From: Acidiphilium sp. PA
Lineage (GTDB): Bacteria; Pseudomonadota; Alphaproteobacteria; Acetobacterales; Acetobacteraceae
Reading direction: 5' to 3'
Length of the DNA: 64,000 bases
NCBI RefSeq assembly: GCF_026191915.1
Contig: NZ_JAIMBY010000008.1
Location: 90,056-154,055 of the forward strand
Of the stretch, positions 37,387 to 46,314 are shown one piece after another; position 1 is the stretch's first letter; every line of letters starts with the position of its first letter. Below the pieces are notes generated by a model. It was given only the letters and a program-made list of their open reading frames with translations, was not told the origin of the DNA and made no database searches. Position numbers and translations under genes: made by a program.

Positions 37387-38921
37387 GCTGGGGTGCCGGC
37401 TATGTGACCGATATCGCCTACGCCCCCGGCTACTACGTCGAGCAATCGCCCCGGCTGATGGCGCTGGCCGCGCTGGTCAACGGGTTTGCCGCCGCCATTC
37501 CCGGGCGCAACGAACGGTTTCATTTCGTCGACATCGGCTGTGGTCTGGGCTTTTCCGCCCTCGTGCTCGCCGCGACCAATCCGGGCTGGACGGTCACGGG
37601 GCTCGATTTCAACCCCGCCCACATCGCCCGGGCCCGCGCCATGGCGACACGGGCCGGGATTGCCAACTGCCAGTTCATCGAAGCCGATTTCACCCGCTTC
37701 ACCTGCACGGAGCTGCCCGATTTCGATGCCGCCAGCCTTCACGGTGTCTGGACCTGGGTCAGCGCGCCGGTTCAGCAGGGCATCGTGCGGTTGCTCGCGG
37801 AAAAGCTCAAACCCGGCGGGCTCTGCCACGTCAGCTACAACGTGCTGCCCGCGTGGCGCGGCGTGATCGGCCTGCAGCGGCTGATGCGCGAGGCCGGCAG
37901 CCGCCTTGCCTTTCGGGCCGATCGGCAGGCCGCGCAGGGGTTCGCCGTGGTCCGCCGCCTGATGGAGGCCGGCAGCGGCGCGATCGATCCCTCCGCCAGG
38001 CGCATCCTCGACCATTGCGCCGACAAGCCCGCCGCCTACCTCGCCCATGAATTCATGAACCAGGCCTGGGCGCCCTGCTTTCATCACGATGTCGCCGCCG
38101 CGCTTGCCGGTGCCAAACTCACCTACGCCGGTTCACCCCACCTGCTCGAAAACTTCCCTGCCCTTGCGCTCGATGATACCGCCCGCGCCATTGCGGCCGG
38201 GTTCGAAGATCCCTCGATGATCGAACTGCTCAAGGACGTCACCGCCAACCAGCCGCTGCGGCACGATATTTTCGTGCGCGGGGCAACCAGCCTCGACCCG
38301 ATGACGCGGGATGCCACGCTGTGCGCCGTTCCAATCGGCCTTGCGGTGCCCTATGCCACCCGCAGGCTCACCTTCGAATCGGCCGCCGGTCAGGCCACGA
38401 TGAACGCCGGGCTCTATGAACCCGCCTTCGCCCGCCTCGCCGAAGGACCCACGACCATCGGCGACCTGCTCGCCATCGCCCGCGCATCCCACCCCGACGA
38501 CAGCCAGGGCAACCCCGCCGAACTGCTCGCCATGCTGATCGGCACCGGTCAGGCGGTCATGGTGCCCGATGCGGCCGCCCGGATGGACCCGGCGACCGTG
38601 CGCCTCAACGCCGCCATGTTCACCGAGAAAATGCAGGGCAGCAGCGTGATGAACCCGGTTGCCCTCGCGGTTCCCGCGCTCGGCGGCGGTATTGCCCTGC
38701 CGGGTCTTGCCGCCTTTGCCGTCCTGCGCCAGCACGACTGGCTGAGTGAGGCGACGATCGGTCAGGCCTTGCCGCGACCGGACGATGCCGTCTTTGCGGC
38801 CTGGGCGGCGGTGGCGGCGCCCGCCGCCGATGAGGCTATCGTCGCGCAGATGAAATCGGCGTTCGCCGATTTTTTCGAGCATCAGGCCGCGATGCTGAAC
38901 CGTCTGGGATTGCCCTGTTGA
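37383..38921 (+). CDS. SAM-dependent methyltransferase with regulatory domain, coupled to tssG
   Basis: 512 residues, ATG overlapping the tssG stop. A class I methyltransferase fold begins at about residue 48 with FVDIGCGLGFSALVLAATNP (motif I), followed by VTGLDFNPAHIARARAMA and IEADFTRF. Around 190-320 there is a segment matching the methyltransferase regulatory domain (PF10119-type; AYLAHEFMNQAWAPCFHHDV), and then a C-terminal part with KDVTANQPLRHDIFVRGA. The target is unknown; relatives are found with varied substrates, including proteins. As the last gene of a T6SS operon with a four-base overlap, it may modify a T6SS component or a cargo. That role is inference from position. A hairpin terminator follows at 38949. 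Confidence 0.9.
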   Translation: MSWGAGYVTDIAYAPGYYVEQSPRLMALAALVNGFAAAIPGRNERFHFVDIGCGLGFSALVLAATNPGWTVTGLDFNPAHIARARAMATRAGIANCQFIEADFTRFTCTELPDFDAASLHGVWTWVSAPVQQGIVRLLAEKLKPGGLCHVSYNVLPAWRGVIGLQRLMREAGSRLAFRADRQAAQGFAVVRRLMEAGSGAIDPSARRILDHCADKPAAYLAHEFMNQAWAPCFHHDVAAALAGAKLTYAGSPHLLENFPALALDDTARAIAAGFEDPSMIELLKDVTANQPLRHDIFVRGATSLDPMTRDATLCAVPIGLAVPYATRRLTFESAAGQATMNAGLYEPAFARLAEGPTTIGDLLAIARASHPDDSQGNPAELLAMLIGTGQAVMVPDAAARMDPATVRLNAAMFTEKMQGSSVMNPVALAVPALGGGIALPGLAAFAVLRQHDWLSEATIGQALPRPDDAVFAAWAAVAAPAADEAIVAQMKSAFADFFEHQAAMLNRLGLPC

Positions 38922-38948
38922 TCCGGTAGGGCCGCTGCAATGAGGCGG

Positions 38949-38984
38949 CCGGCGCGTGATCGCTGGGCCAGGATCACGCGCCGG
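38949..38984. terminator. Bidirectional hairpin between methyltransferase and Hint genes
   Basis: CCGGCGCGTGATC (38949-38961) pairs perfectly with GATCACGCGCCGG (38972-38984) around a 10 nt loop. It lies between two converging genes (ends 38921 and 39006). There is no clear T-run, but the 13 bp GC-rich perfect stem between convergent genes is best read as a terminator for both strands. Confidence 0.7.
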
Positions 38985-39005
38985 ATGGTTGTGCCGCCGG
39001 GCCGG

Positions 39006-41123
39006 TCAGGCCGCTTTTCGCGGGGCCACCGCATAGGCGAGGGTGGTACCGACGGTTACTTCCAGCACGCCGCCCTGCAGCAGGCTGGCGGGCACCACGG
39101 CGTGGCCGGTGGTCCAACGCCCATCCGGTTCCATCGCGTGCCAGCCGGTGGTCAGCGCGGGGTGGTCGAGCGGGATGCTGCGGCCATCGACGTGCAGAGC
39201 CGTCACCTTGACCCCCAGGCGGCGGCGATCCTGCGGATCGGCCGTGATATAGCCCGGGATCGCCGCGCGGCTTTCGATGATCGCGCCGCCATCAACCGCG
39301 ACGACGCGCAACCCGGCATCGGCCGTGGTCGATACCCGTGCCCGCGCCAGGAGCCTTGCCCGGACCGCCTCGACCACGGGTCCGGCTTCGGCGAAGGGCG
39401 CGCATCCTTGGGTTTCGCGCCGCTTCTGGGCAAAATCCGGGTGCAACGCGACAGCGATGCCGCTGTTTTCGAACGCACCGCGATTACCGGTGTCGAGGTA
39501 GGATTCCGCGGGCGTGCCCTCGGCGATCAGCACCGCATGGCTCGGCAATTCGATATGGTAATACGTGATCGACTTGCGGGGCGCGATGCGGATGGTGCGG
39601 CCATTGATCAGCGCCTTGGCCGGGATCAGGTGACCATCGAGATAGAGCGCGTGATCGGGTGATACCAGCAGATCGCGGCTCGGCATGCCTTGGGCGAGGG
39701 CGCCGGCCTCGATCAACACCGGCTGCACCGCATCCGGGCGCTTGTGATGGCAGAGGTCGATCCATCGCGTGCCGATCCAGGTGATCGGCGCGGTGCCGCC
39801 ATCATGCAGGACCACGACGTCCCCGGTGGTCAACGCCTCGACGGCGACTTCGCCCCCGGTGGTCAGGATGCGGGTGCCGGGCGCGAAGCAATTGACGTCG
39901 AAGCCGATCGCGTTGAGCAGTGTCAGGTCGGTGGCGGACATGGTCGCCAGACCGGGGAACAGATAGCCAGACCAGGCATCGTGCAGAAACGCGCCGTTCT
40001 GCATGTAGTTGTTCCAATCGGAGCGGGTCTGGGTCGAGGAGTAAACCAGGGGGGTCTTGCCGCCGTCGGTCGAGAAATAAGGGACCGCGCCCACGCCCTT
40101 GACCGCTTCGTGCTGTAGTGTACCGGGCGAGGTGAAAGCCGAAAGGTCCATCGGGCCGGCCAGGGGGTCGCCTTTGTAGCGCCCGGCGGCGGCGGTTGAC
40201 TGGTCGAACCGCACACGGCCGAGGGCGTGCGACAACTCATGCAGCGCGAGGCCGACGAAATCGAGCGAATTCGTGTTGGCGGCCTGAAGCACGTTGTTGG
40301 TGCTGTAATTGAACAGGCTCTGATATGCGGTGTTGATCACGATCGTCCCGCCGATCGAGTAATAGCCCTGGGTCGGCAATCCCCAGGCCTGCAGCTCGGC
40401 TTTGGAGACGACGGCGGCGACGCCGCCGGCGGCCGTATTGGTCTTTGGCAGATAGGGTGCCAAGGCCGGGTCGTGCTTGGCCACCTCGCCCTGCGCGATG
40501 AAATAAGGCACGTAGTAGGCCTCGGGCGCACCGTAGGCGAGGATGCCGGTCTGGGTGACGCTGTTCAGATTCGCGATGTTCGCCTGTATCGTGACCGCGA
40601 CCGGATCGGCGATCAGCGCGCCGAGATACTGGGCCGCATAATTCAGGGCGCCCTGCGCGGCCGCACTCAGCGTGACCCCTGGCGCGTCCTGCACAACGAT
40701 CGTCATGTGTTGATTGGCTTTGCCGGCGTCGCTGGCGGCCAGCGCGGCGACTGAACCGGCGCCACCCCCGACGATCGCGGCGTTGCCCTTGATCGGGTCG
40801 GTGGGGTTGAACGCGTGGAAGCGGGTGACATCCGCCGATTTCAACTGGTCGGCCACGGTTGCCGAGAGTTTATGGGGCGCCTGCAGATCGGACGGGTTGC
40901 TGATCATGCCAGTGTGAACGACACCCTCAAGAAACATTCCGGGGTTCACAACCTCTGATTGGGAGAACCCCAATGAAATTCCACCGAATGGCGAAGGATT
41001 TGAGAATTGATCTGATGAAATTGAGGGGCTTAGTGAATTTTCTAAGGTTATCCCAGTTTTTAGACTTTCTTTATTGAGAAAAGACGTATGTAGCTGAATA
41101 CCATCCGTCAATTCATTGTCCAT
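39006..41123 (-). CDS. Metalloprotease-Hint domain fusion protein
   Basis: 705 residues from ATG 41123 (AGGGAG six bases upstream; an ATG at 41153 in the same frame is weaker). N-terminal Ser/Asn-rich region, then a protease part with the zinc motif HELSHALGRVRFD near residue 295 (HExxHxxGxxxxD, metzincin-like). From about residue 412 a Hint domain begins with GFDVNCFAPGTRILTTGGE and continues with LLVSPDHALYLDGHLIPAKA and YLDTGNRGAFEN. The Asn-Cys junction is where Hint domains usually cleave or splice. No N-terminal Sec signal is evident. The likely role is a secreted or surface protease whose protein domains are separated by Hint chemistry; this is inferred from domain order. It is AT-rich at its 5' end. 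Confidence 0.85.
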   Translation of the reverse strand: MDNELTDGIQLHTSFLNKESLKTGITLENSLSPSISSDQFSNPSPFGGISLGFSQSEVVNPGMFLEGVVHTGMISNPSDLQAPHKLSATVADQLKSADVTRFHAFNPTDPIKGNAAIVGGGAGSVAALAASDAGKANQHMTIVVQDAPGVTLSAAAQGALNYAAQYLGALIADPVAVTIQANIANLNSVTQTGILAYGAPEAYYVPYFIAQGEVAKHDPALAPYLPKTNTAAGGVAAVVSKAELQAWGLPTQGYYSIGGTIVINTAYQSLFNYSTNNVLQAANTNSLDFVGLALHELSHALGRVRFDQSTAAAGRYKGDPLAGPMDLSAFTSPGTLQHEAVKGVGAVPYFSTDGGKTPLVYSSTQTRSDWNNYMQNGAFLHDAWSGYLFPGLATMSATDLTLLNAIGFDVNCFAPGTRILTTGGEVAVEALTTGDVVVLHDGGTAPITWIGTRWIDLCHHKRPDAVQPVLIEAGALAQGMPSRDLLVSPDHALYLDGHLIPAKALINGRTIRIAPRKSITYYHIELPSHAVLIAEGTPAESYLDTGNRGAFENSGIAVALHPDFAQKRRETQGCAPFAEAGPVVEAVRARLLARARVSTTADAGLRVVAVDGGAIIESRAAIPGYITADPQDRRRLGVKVTALHVDGRSIPLDHPALTTGWHAMEPDGRWTTGHAVVPASLLQGGVLEVTVGTTLAYAVAPRKAA

Positions 41124-41283
41124 GAGGACTCCCTGTTGCTTGGAAAGGTTCATAAAATCTTAGATAATGTGATAAGTGACCATATCGTAACTTGTAAACA
41201 CATATATTACGCGTTCGTACTCACGCTTTCGCGAGCGCCACGACGGCAAACGCCATGACCGCCGAATCCGGCCGCCGAAGGGT
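41124..41283. promoter_or_regulatory. AT-rich upstream region of the Hint-protease gene
   Basis: 160 nt, clearly AT-rich between 41150 and 41215, with several TATA-like words (ATATATTACG, CATATCGTAA). It should hold the minus-strand promoter of the protease-Hint gene. It also separates this gene from the unrelated sulfotransferase operon behind it. Confidence 0.4.
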
Positions 41284-43101
41284 TTAAATCTGGTGGTCGA
41301 TCGTGTAGCCGAGTCGCTCGATGATCGGCGTCAGCGCGGCGACCACGGGTTCGAGCTGGGCCCGGTAATGCCGGTAGCGAAACCGCGACCGGTCGTAGAG
41401 TTTTTCGGTCACCTGCGCGTAGCTCGCGGTGCGGGCATAGCGCTGGTTTTTCTCGAACTGCAGGCACGCCGGGTCGAACTCTTCGCCGATGAAGCCGAGC
41501 AGGCCGCGAATTTCCCGCTCCTGGTGGTCGACCACGTCCTCGTAGCGCACGGCGTGGTAGCGGAGGGCGGGAATGTTTTCGCGGTAATGCGCGATCAGAT
41601 CGGCGGTGAGCGCATAATGTTTTGCAATGGTTTCGAGCTCCGCCGCGCAGAACAGCCCGTGCGTGAGATGATTGGAATACACCGATAATACGACATCGAG
41701 CGGGTGGCGCAGCAGATGGATGATCGGCGCGGCCGGGAACATCAGGTGGATCAGCCCGAGGTGGGTTTCGTTCAGCGGCATCTTGTCGGTGAACCAGGCG
41801 GCGCCCTCGCGCAGGATGCCGGCCTGGCGCACGCGCGCGAGGTAGTGGTCGCGCAGCAGATCGAGCCCCTCGCGCTGATCGCCCATCCATAATTCGCACA
41901 GCGCATCGGGGTAGCTCAGCGGGCTTGCGAACAGACGCTGCACCAGATGGGTCGCATCGTTGATGTAGGGCAGCTCGTCGCCGGCCGCGATGCGCGGATG
42001 CACCGACAGGGTCTGCTCGATCAGCGTGGTGCCCGACCGCGGAAAGCCGACTATGAAGATCGGCTGCGGCATGTCGGTGCGCGTGCTGGCGCGGGGCAGG
42101 GTGGCCAGCCGCCGTTCGGTGAAAAAGCCGCGCAACCGGGCGGCGATATCCTGCGCCGCCTCGTCCATGTAGCGCCGTGCCCCGAGGGCGAGGGCGCGGG
42201 ACTTGCCGGCGTCATACGCGGCGAAGGCCTCGTCGTAGCGCCCCAACCGGTCGAGCAGCCGGCCCTTTTCCGACAATTCCGCCGGGCCGAGCGTGCCGCC
42301 TTCTCCCAGCCGATCGAGCCGGGCGAGGGCGTCTTCGGTGGCGCCCTTGCGGGCGAGTACCGTGGCCCGGGTCAGCGCCACGGCAGCGTTGCCGGGTGCG
42401 ATCGCCTCGGCCTGTTCGACCAGTTCGAGGGCCCGATCGAATTTGCGGTCCGCCTCCTCGGTGCGCGCCCAGCCGAGCACCGATTGCAGCACGCCGGGGT
42501 TCGCCGCCACCGACGTCGCGTATAAGTGCCGCGCCTCCTCGATCCGTCCCTGGGTCTTGAGATTCCAGGCGAGGTTGGCGAGCGTCACGGCGTCGTCGCG
42601 CTCGAGCAGGCGCAGCACTTCGCGGTAATGATATTCACCGATCAGCGCGCGATTGGCCTCGGTCATCACCAGGCCCATCAGATTATGCGCCTGCGGGCTG
42701 CGCGGCGCGATCCGCACGGCGTTGCGCGCGTGCACCTCGGCCTCGGCGAGCGCGCCGCGCGCGAGGAGCATCAGCGTCAGTTCGTTGGTCGGGGCGAAAT
42801 TATTCGGGTTGACCGCGACCATGCGGCGCAGGATCGCCTCGGCCGCGCCGATCTTGCCGTCCTGACGCAGCAGGCGGTGCAGGCTGAACAGTGCATCCTC
42901 GCGCCCCGGGGCGAGTTCCAGGGCGGCGAGCAGGGCGGCCTCGGCGCGCGCATTGTCGCGCTCCGCGAGGGCGGCTTCCGCCTGTTCCAGCAGCGGGCGC
43001 ACCGGTGCGGTGGCGGCCGGCGGGCTCAGCGTCGCCAGATCGAGCGCGCAGCAGCGCAGCCGCCGCAGTCCGGAACCGCAGGGGCAGGGTGTCGGGTCCA
43101 C
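41284..43101 (-). CDS. TPR-repeat sulfotransferase family protein
   Basis: 605 residues from a GTG at 43101. The N-terminus TPCPCGSGLRRLRCC is a SEC-C-like zinc motif in shortened form. TPR repeats follow (about 40-300; ALLAALELAPGREDALFSLH, AEAILRRMVAVNPNNFAPTN). The C-terminal sulfotransferase domain starts with FIVGFPRSGTTLIEQTLSVH near residue 350, the 5'-phosphosulfate-binding loop, and later has HLLRHPLDVVLSVYSNH for 3'-phosphate binding. It would transfer sulfate from PAPS to an unknown acceptor, perhaps a peptide or surface sugar. It lies three bases downstream of the ATP-grasp gene, in the same operon. Confidence 0.9.
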   Translation of the reverse strand: MDPTPCPCGSGLRRLRCCALDLATLSPPAATAPVRPLLEQAEAALAERDNARAEAALLAALELAPGREDALFSLHRLLRQDGKIGAAEAILRRMVAVNPNNFAPTNELTLMLLARGALAEAEVHARNAVRIAPRSPQAHNLMGLVMTEANRALIGEYHYREVLRLLERDDAVTLANLAWNLKTQGRIEEARHLYATSVAANPGVLQSVLGWARTEEADRKFDRALELVEQAEAIAPGNAAVALTRATVLARKGATEDALARLDRLGEGGTLGPAELSEKGRLLDRLGRYDEAFAAYDAGKSRALALGARRYMDEAAQDIAARLRGFFTERRLATLPRASTRTDMPQPIFIVGFPRSGTTLIEQTLSVHPRIAAGDELPYINDATHLVQRLFASPLSYPDALCELWMGDQREGLDLLRDHYLARVRQAGILREGAAWFTDKMPLNETHLGLIHLMFPAAPIIHLLRHPLDVVLSVYSNHLTHGLFCAAELETIAKHYALTADLIAHYRENIPALRYHAVRYEDVVDHQEREIRGLLGFIGEEFDPACLQFEKNQRYARTASYAQVTEKLYDRSRFRYRHYRAQLEPVVAALTPIIERLGYTIDHQI

Positions 43102-43104
43102 TGG

Positions 43105-44217
43105 TCAGTCGTTGCTGGGATAGAGCGCCATCAACGCCTTCTGCCGCTGCCACGCCCGCAGCAGCCGCCACGCGCCGTAGCGCTTGACCCCTTGCGCGCG
43201 CAGCACGGCGCCGATGCGGAACGCCGCGCCGTAATGGAAGAACTGCGTCCGATAGGCCTCGATGATACTGGTCTCGGGGTCCCAGATGTGCGTTGCTTCG
43301 GAGCCCGCGCCATTCACCTCGATGATGCTGAACCCCTCGCCGCGCCGCAGCGCATTGGTCGATGCGAAGCGCAGATCGAACCGGCCGAAGTGAAACTCGG
43401 GAATATCCCGCGCGATCGCATCGATCCGCGCGGTCAGTTCCGGCGTGATCAGGTGGCGCCCGTCCTTGAAGGTTGAGCCGCGGCAGTGATTGCCGACGAA
43501 CACGAGCCGCACGCGCTCGCCCGCCGCCGGCACCCGCGCGGCCTCGGTGCCCAGTTTTTCGAGCAGCAGGTGTGAGACGGCGTTGAGACGGTCGTCGATG
43601 GCGATCAGATCGCGGATCCGCGACCGGCCATCCCCGGTCACGGTCGGCGCGTATTTCAGCGTGACGGAGGTGATCTGCCCCCTGGCCGCGCCCGGCTCGC
43701 GGATATAAAAAATCCCCGCCTCGCCCTCATCGGTCGCGAGCGCCTGCAGCTGCAGCCGCGTCGCGCGCGGAAAGGCGGCGAGGTAGCGGCCGAGCGCGGC
43801 GCTGGTTTCGACCAGCCGCACGCCGCAGCCGTTGCAACTCATGTCCGGCTTGGCCACCACGGGGTAGGACAGCCCGGCCTCGGCCATCGCCGCCTCGGCC
43901 ATGACCAGATCGGCCGGCCCGGCATGCGCCTGGGTGGTGATGCCGACATAGGGCGAAATCCAGCGCCGCGCCTCCGGCCCCGCCAGATCGAGAATGTCGT
44001 TCTTCGACTCGCCGCAGATCCCGCCCGCCTCGATCCGCGGGTTGGTCAGGGCCGGCAGCGTCAGGCTGCGGTGGCGCAGCGCCTGGACGATCCAGAACAC
44101 CACCACCGGCGCATAGAACACGAAGCCCGGCCAGAATTCGAAAAACGACACTGCCTTCGTACGGCTGCGGCCGGCGGCCGTGCCTTCGAGCCGTGATGCG
44201 GGCGAAACATCGCTCAT
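43105..44217 (-). CDS. ATP-grasp domain protein
   Basis: 370 residues from ATG 44217, which overlaps the stop of the DedA gene; the frame is open upstream but this start fits the operon. One hydrophobic helix (FYAPVVVFWIVQALRHRS) lies near residue 37, then the ATP-grasp fold: YPVVAKPDMSCNGCGVRLV, the LQALATDEGEAGIFYIREP segment and FGRFDLRFASTNALRRGEGF, IIEVNGAGSEATHIWDPE (Mg and ATP ligands). It looks like a ligase acting on a carboxylate, but the substrate is not evident. Its co-transcription with a sulfotransferase and a DedA protein suggests envelope or peptide-natural-product chemistry. Confidence 0.85.
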   Translation of the reverse strand: MSDVSPASRLEGTAAGRSRTKAVSFFEFWPGFVFYAPVVVFWIVQALRHRSLTLPALTNPRIEAGGICGESKNDILDLAGPEARRWISPYVGITTQAHAGPADLVMAEAAMAEAGLSYPVVAKPDMSCNGCGVRLVETSAALGRYLAAFPRATRLQLQALATDEGEAGIFYIREPGAARGQITSVTLKYAPTVTGDGRSRIRDLIAIDDRLNAVSHLLLEKLGTEAARVPAAGERVRLVFVGNHCRGSTFKDGRHLITPELTARIDAIARDIPEFHFGRFDLRFASTNALRRGEGFSIIEVNGAGSEATHIWDPETSIIEAYRTQFFHYGAAFRIGAVLRAQGVKRYGAWRLLRAWQRQKALMALYPSND

Positions 44218-44807
44218 CAACCATCCTTTCCGATCTTGTCCGATTGCCACCGGGCGACAATCCGTCCTGCCACTACGAGAAGAAGGACGAGCACGGCAAG
44301 CCCGACCCAGCGGTAAGGGCCAAGGTAGTGCAGCATCAGCGCGCCGAGTTTCAGGCTGATGAAGAACAGCAGGCTGGTCCACGCCAGCGTCGCCATGATC
44401 GCTGCGGCGGCGAAGGTCAGGAAGGGCGCCTTGAGAAATCCGCAGGTGGTATAGGTCGGCAGCCGCAAGCCGGGCACGAACCGGCTGACCAGCACGAGCG
44501 GGATCACCCGCTGGCTCACCCAGTCCCGCCCCAGGTCGCGCCGGCGTTTCGGGACCATGCGCTGCGCCCAGGGATGTTTGGCCGAAAGCCGCCCCAACCC
44601 GTACAGACCCAGATCACCCAGCACGATACCGGCGTAGAGCGAGCCGAGCGCCAGCGGCAGCGCCACCGCGCCCGAGGCCACCTGCATCGCGGCAAGCAGC
44701 GTCGCGGCATCCTCGAGAATGAACGTGCCGAGGATGATCGTCGTGATCTCGAGCGGCGGACTGCTGGCCGCCGAGCCGAGAAGGGTGCTGAAATCGGTTA
44801 ACCACAT
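44217..44807 (-). CDS. DedA/VTT family membrane protein
   Basis: 196 residues, with about five hydrophobic segments (TTIILGTFILEDAATLLAAM, LALGSLYAGIVLGDLGLYGL, FLTFAAAAIMATLAWTSLLF, LAVLVLLLVVAGRIV). The family residues LVSRFVPGLRLPTYTTCGFL are present, so it belongs to the DedA group that flips phospholipid or undecaprenyl phosphate in other bacteria. First gene of the minus operon DedA, ATP-grasp, sulfotransferase, divergent from the next transporter. Confidence 0.9.
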   Translation of the reverse strand: MWLTDFSTLLGSAASSPPLEITTIILGTFILEDAATLLAAMQVASGAVALPLALGSLYAGIVLGDLGLYGLGRLSAKHPWAQRMVPKRRRDLGRDWVSQRVIPLVLVSRFVPGLRLPTYTTCGFLKAPFLTFAAAAIMATLAWTSLLFFISLKLGALMLHYLGPYRWVGLAVLVLLLVVAGRIVARWQSDKIGKDG

Positions 44808-44911
44808 GCGACTATCACATAGGCGAAACTGGCGCGTTTACCAATGTGGCGCGGATTGACCCGCAACGAGGGGCGTTGCGGCACCCCGCGGCGTCATGCC
44901 ACAGCACACTG

Positions 44912-46168
44912 ATGACCACGCTCCTGCCGCCTGCGATCGTCCATGTGCTCGCGATCGTCATCTTCCTGCTGACCTATCTGGGAGTCGCGCTGGGGCGACT
45001 GCCCGGCTTTTTGCTCGACCGTACCGGCGTCGCCTTCGTCGGCGGCGCCCTCATGATCGGCTGCGGCGGCCTCAGCTTCAAGCAGGCGATCGCCGCGGTC
45101 GATTTCAACACCATCGCCCTGCTGCTCGGCATGATGATCCTGGCGGCGAGCCTCCGCCGCGCCGGTTTTTTCACGTTGGTGACAAGCGGCGCCCTCGAAC
45201 GCGCCACGCATCCGCTCGCCCTGCTGGCCGCGGTTGTCATCGTCTCTGGGGTGCTTTCGGCGGTATTGGTCAACGACACGATCTGCGTCGTGCTCACGCC
45301 GCTGGTGCTCGACATCGTGCTCGCCGCCGGCGTGGCGCCCATGCCCTACCTTATTGCCCTCGCCGCGGCGTCCAACATCGGCTCGGTCGCCACCATCACC
45401 GGCAATCCGCAGAACATCATCATCGGCAGCCTGTCCGGCATCAGCTACGCCCGCTTCGCCGCAACCCTCGCGCCGGTCGCCGCACTCGGGCTGATCCTGG
45501 TGTTCGCCACCGTCGCCCTGTTGTGGCGTGGCCGTCTGCGCCCGGCCCAGACCACCGTGCGGTCCGACCAGCCTGCGACCCACGGCGGGACGATCCACCG
45601 GGGTCTGATGATCAAAGCCATCCTGATGCTGGCGCTCTTCGTGATCGCCTGCCTCGCCGGCGTGGCGCCCGCCGAAGCCGCGCTGATCGCCGCCGCGCTC
45701 ATGCTGCTCACCCCCGGTCTGAAGGGCGCGCCCCTGATCGCCGGGGTCGATTGGTCGCTGCTGCTGATGTTCGCCGGCCTGTTCATCGTGGTCGCCGGCA
45801 TGCAGCGCGCGGTGATCACGCCGGCCATCGTGCACCACATCGCGGCCCTGCACCCCGGCCGGCCGGCCGTGCTGGTGCCGCTTACCGCGATCCTGTCGAA
45901 CATCGTCAGCAACGTGCCTGCCGTGCTGGTCCTGAAACCCTTCATCGCGGCGCTGGCGCACCCGCACCGGGCCTGGCTGATGGTTGCCATGGCGGCAACT
46001 TTTGCGGGCAATCTCACCCTGCTCGGCTCAGTGGCCAATCTGATCGTCGCCGAACGCGCCAAGGCGAGCGGCATCAGCCTGGGCTTTGCCGATTTCCTGC
46101 GCGCGGGCGTGCCGATCACCCTGATCAGCCTGGTCCTCGGCACGCTCTGGATGGTTTTTGTCGACTAA
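44912..46168 (+). CDS. SLC13/ArsB-NhaD superfamily permease
   Basis: 418 residues from ATG 44912, which begins with a normal first membrane segment (AIVHVLAIVIFLLTYLGVAL); the frame is open further upstream. About ten hydrophobic segments. The superfamily's conserved motif ASNIGSVATITGNPQNIIIG is near residue 170, and GGLSFKQAIAAVDFNTIALL near 50. It would carry an anion or dicarboxylate across the inner membrane with Na+ or H+. The substrate cannot be read from sequence. Confidence 0.88.
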   Translation: MTTLLPPAIVHVLAIVIFLLTYLGVALGRLPGFLLDRTGVAFVGGALMIGCGGLSFKQAIAAVDFNTIALLLGMMILAASLRRAGFFTLVTSGALERATHPLALLAAVVIVSGVLSAVLVNDTICVVLTPLVLDIVLAAGVAPMPYLIALAAASNIGSVATITGNPQNIIIGSLSGISYARFAATLAPVAALGLILVFATVALLWRGRLRPAQTTVRSDQPATHGGTIHRGLMIKAILMLALFVIACLAGVAPAEAALIAAALMLLTPGLKGAPLIAGVDWSLLLMFAGLFIVVAGMQRAVITPAIVHHIAALHPGRPAVLVPLTAILSNIVSNVPAVLVLKPFIAALAHPHRAWLMVAMAATFAGNLTLLGSVANLIVAERAKASGISLGFADFLRAGVPITLISLVLGTLWMVFVD

Positions 46169-46314
46169 ACGATCCACAATGACCGGCAAGACCGGTTATC
46201 CACCGAATTCGAGTCGAAAACCGGTCTGATTTCAACAGGTTGCCGAAATCGATTTATCTCACGACTCAGGCGTTTTCCACACTCATCCCCAGGCTTATCC
46301 ACAAGGCGGCGCGC
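46169..46314 (+). promoter_or_regulatory. Cluster of three DnaA-box-like sequences in a convergent gap
   Basis: TTATCCACC (46196), TTTTCCACA (46273) and the perfect consensus TTATCCACA (46295), all on the same strand in 146 nt; the last two are 22 bases apart. The gap is AT-richer than its flanks and lies between converging genes. This may be a DnaA-binding site or part of a replication origin. Typical alphaproteobacterial origin neighbours (hemE, dnaA, parAB) are not seen near it. Confidence 0.5.

Noticed and set aside
44896..46182. Long overlapping frame on the plus strand in the permease region
   Set aside because: Frame-shifted shadow with Arg/His-rich text; the permease frame has regular membrane segments.
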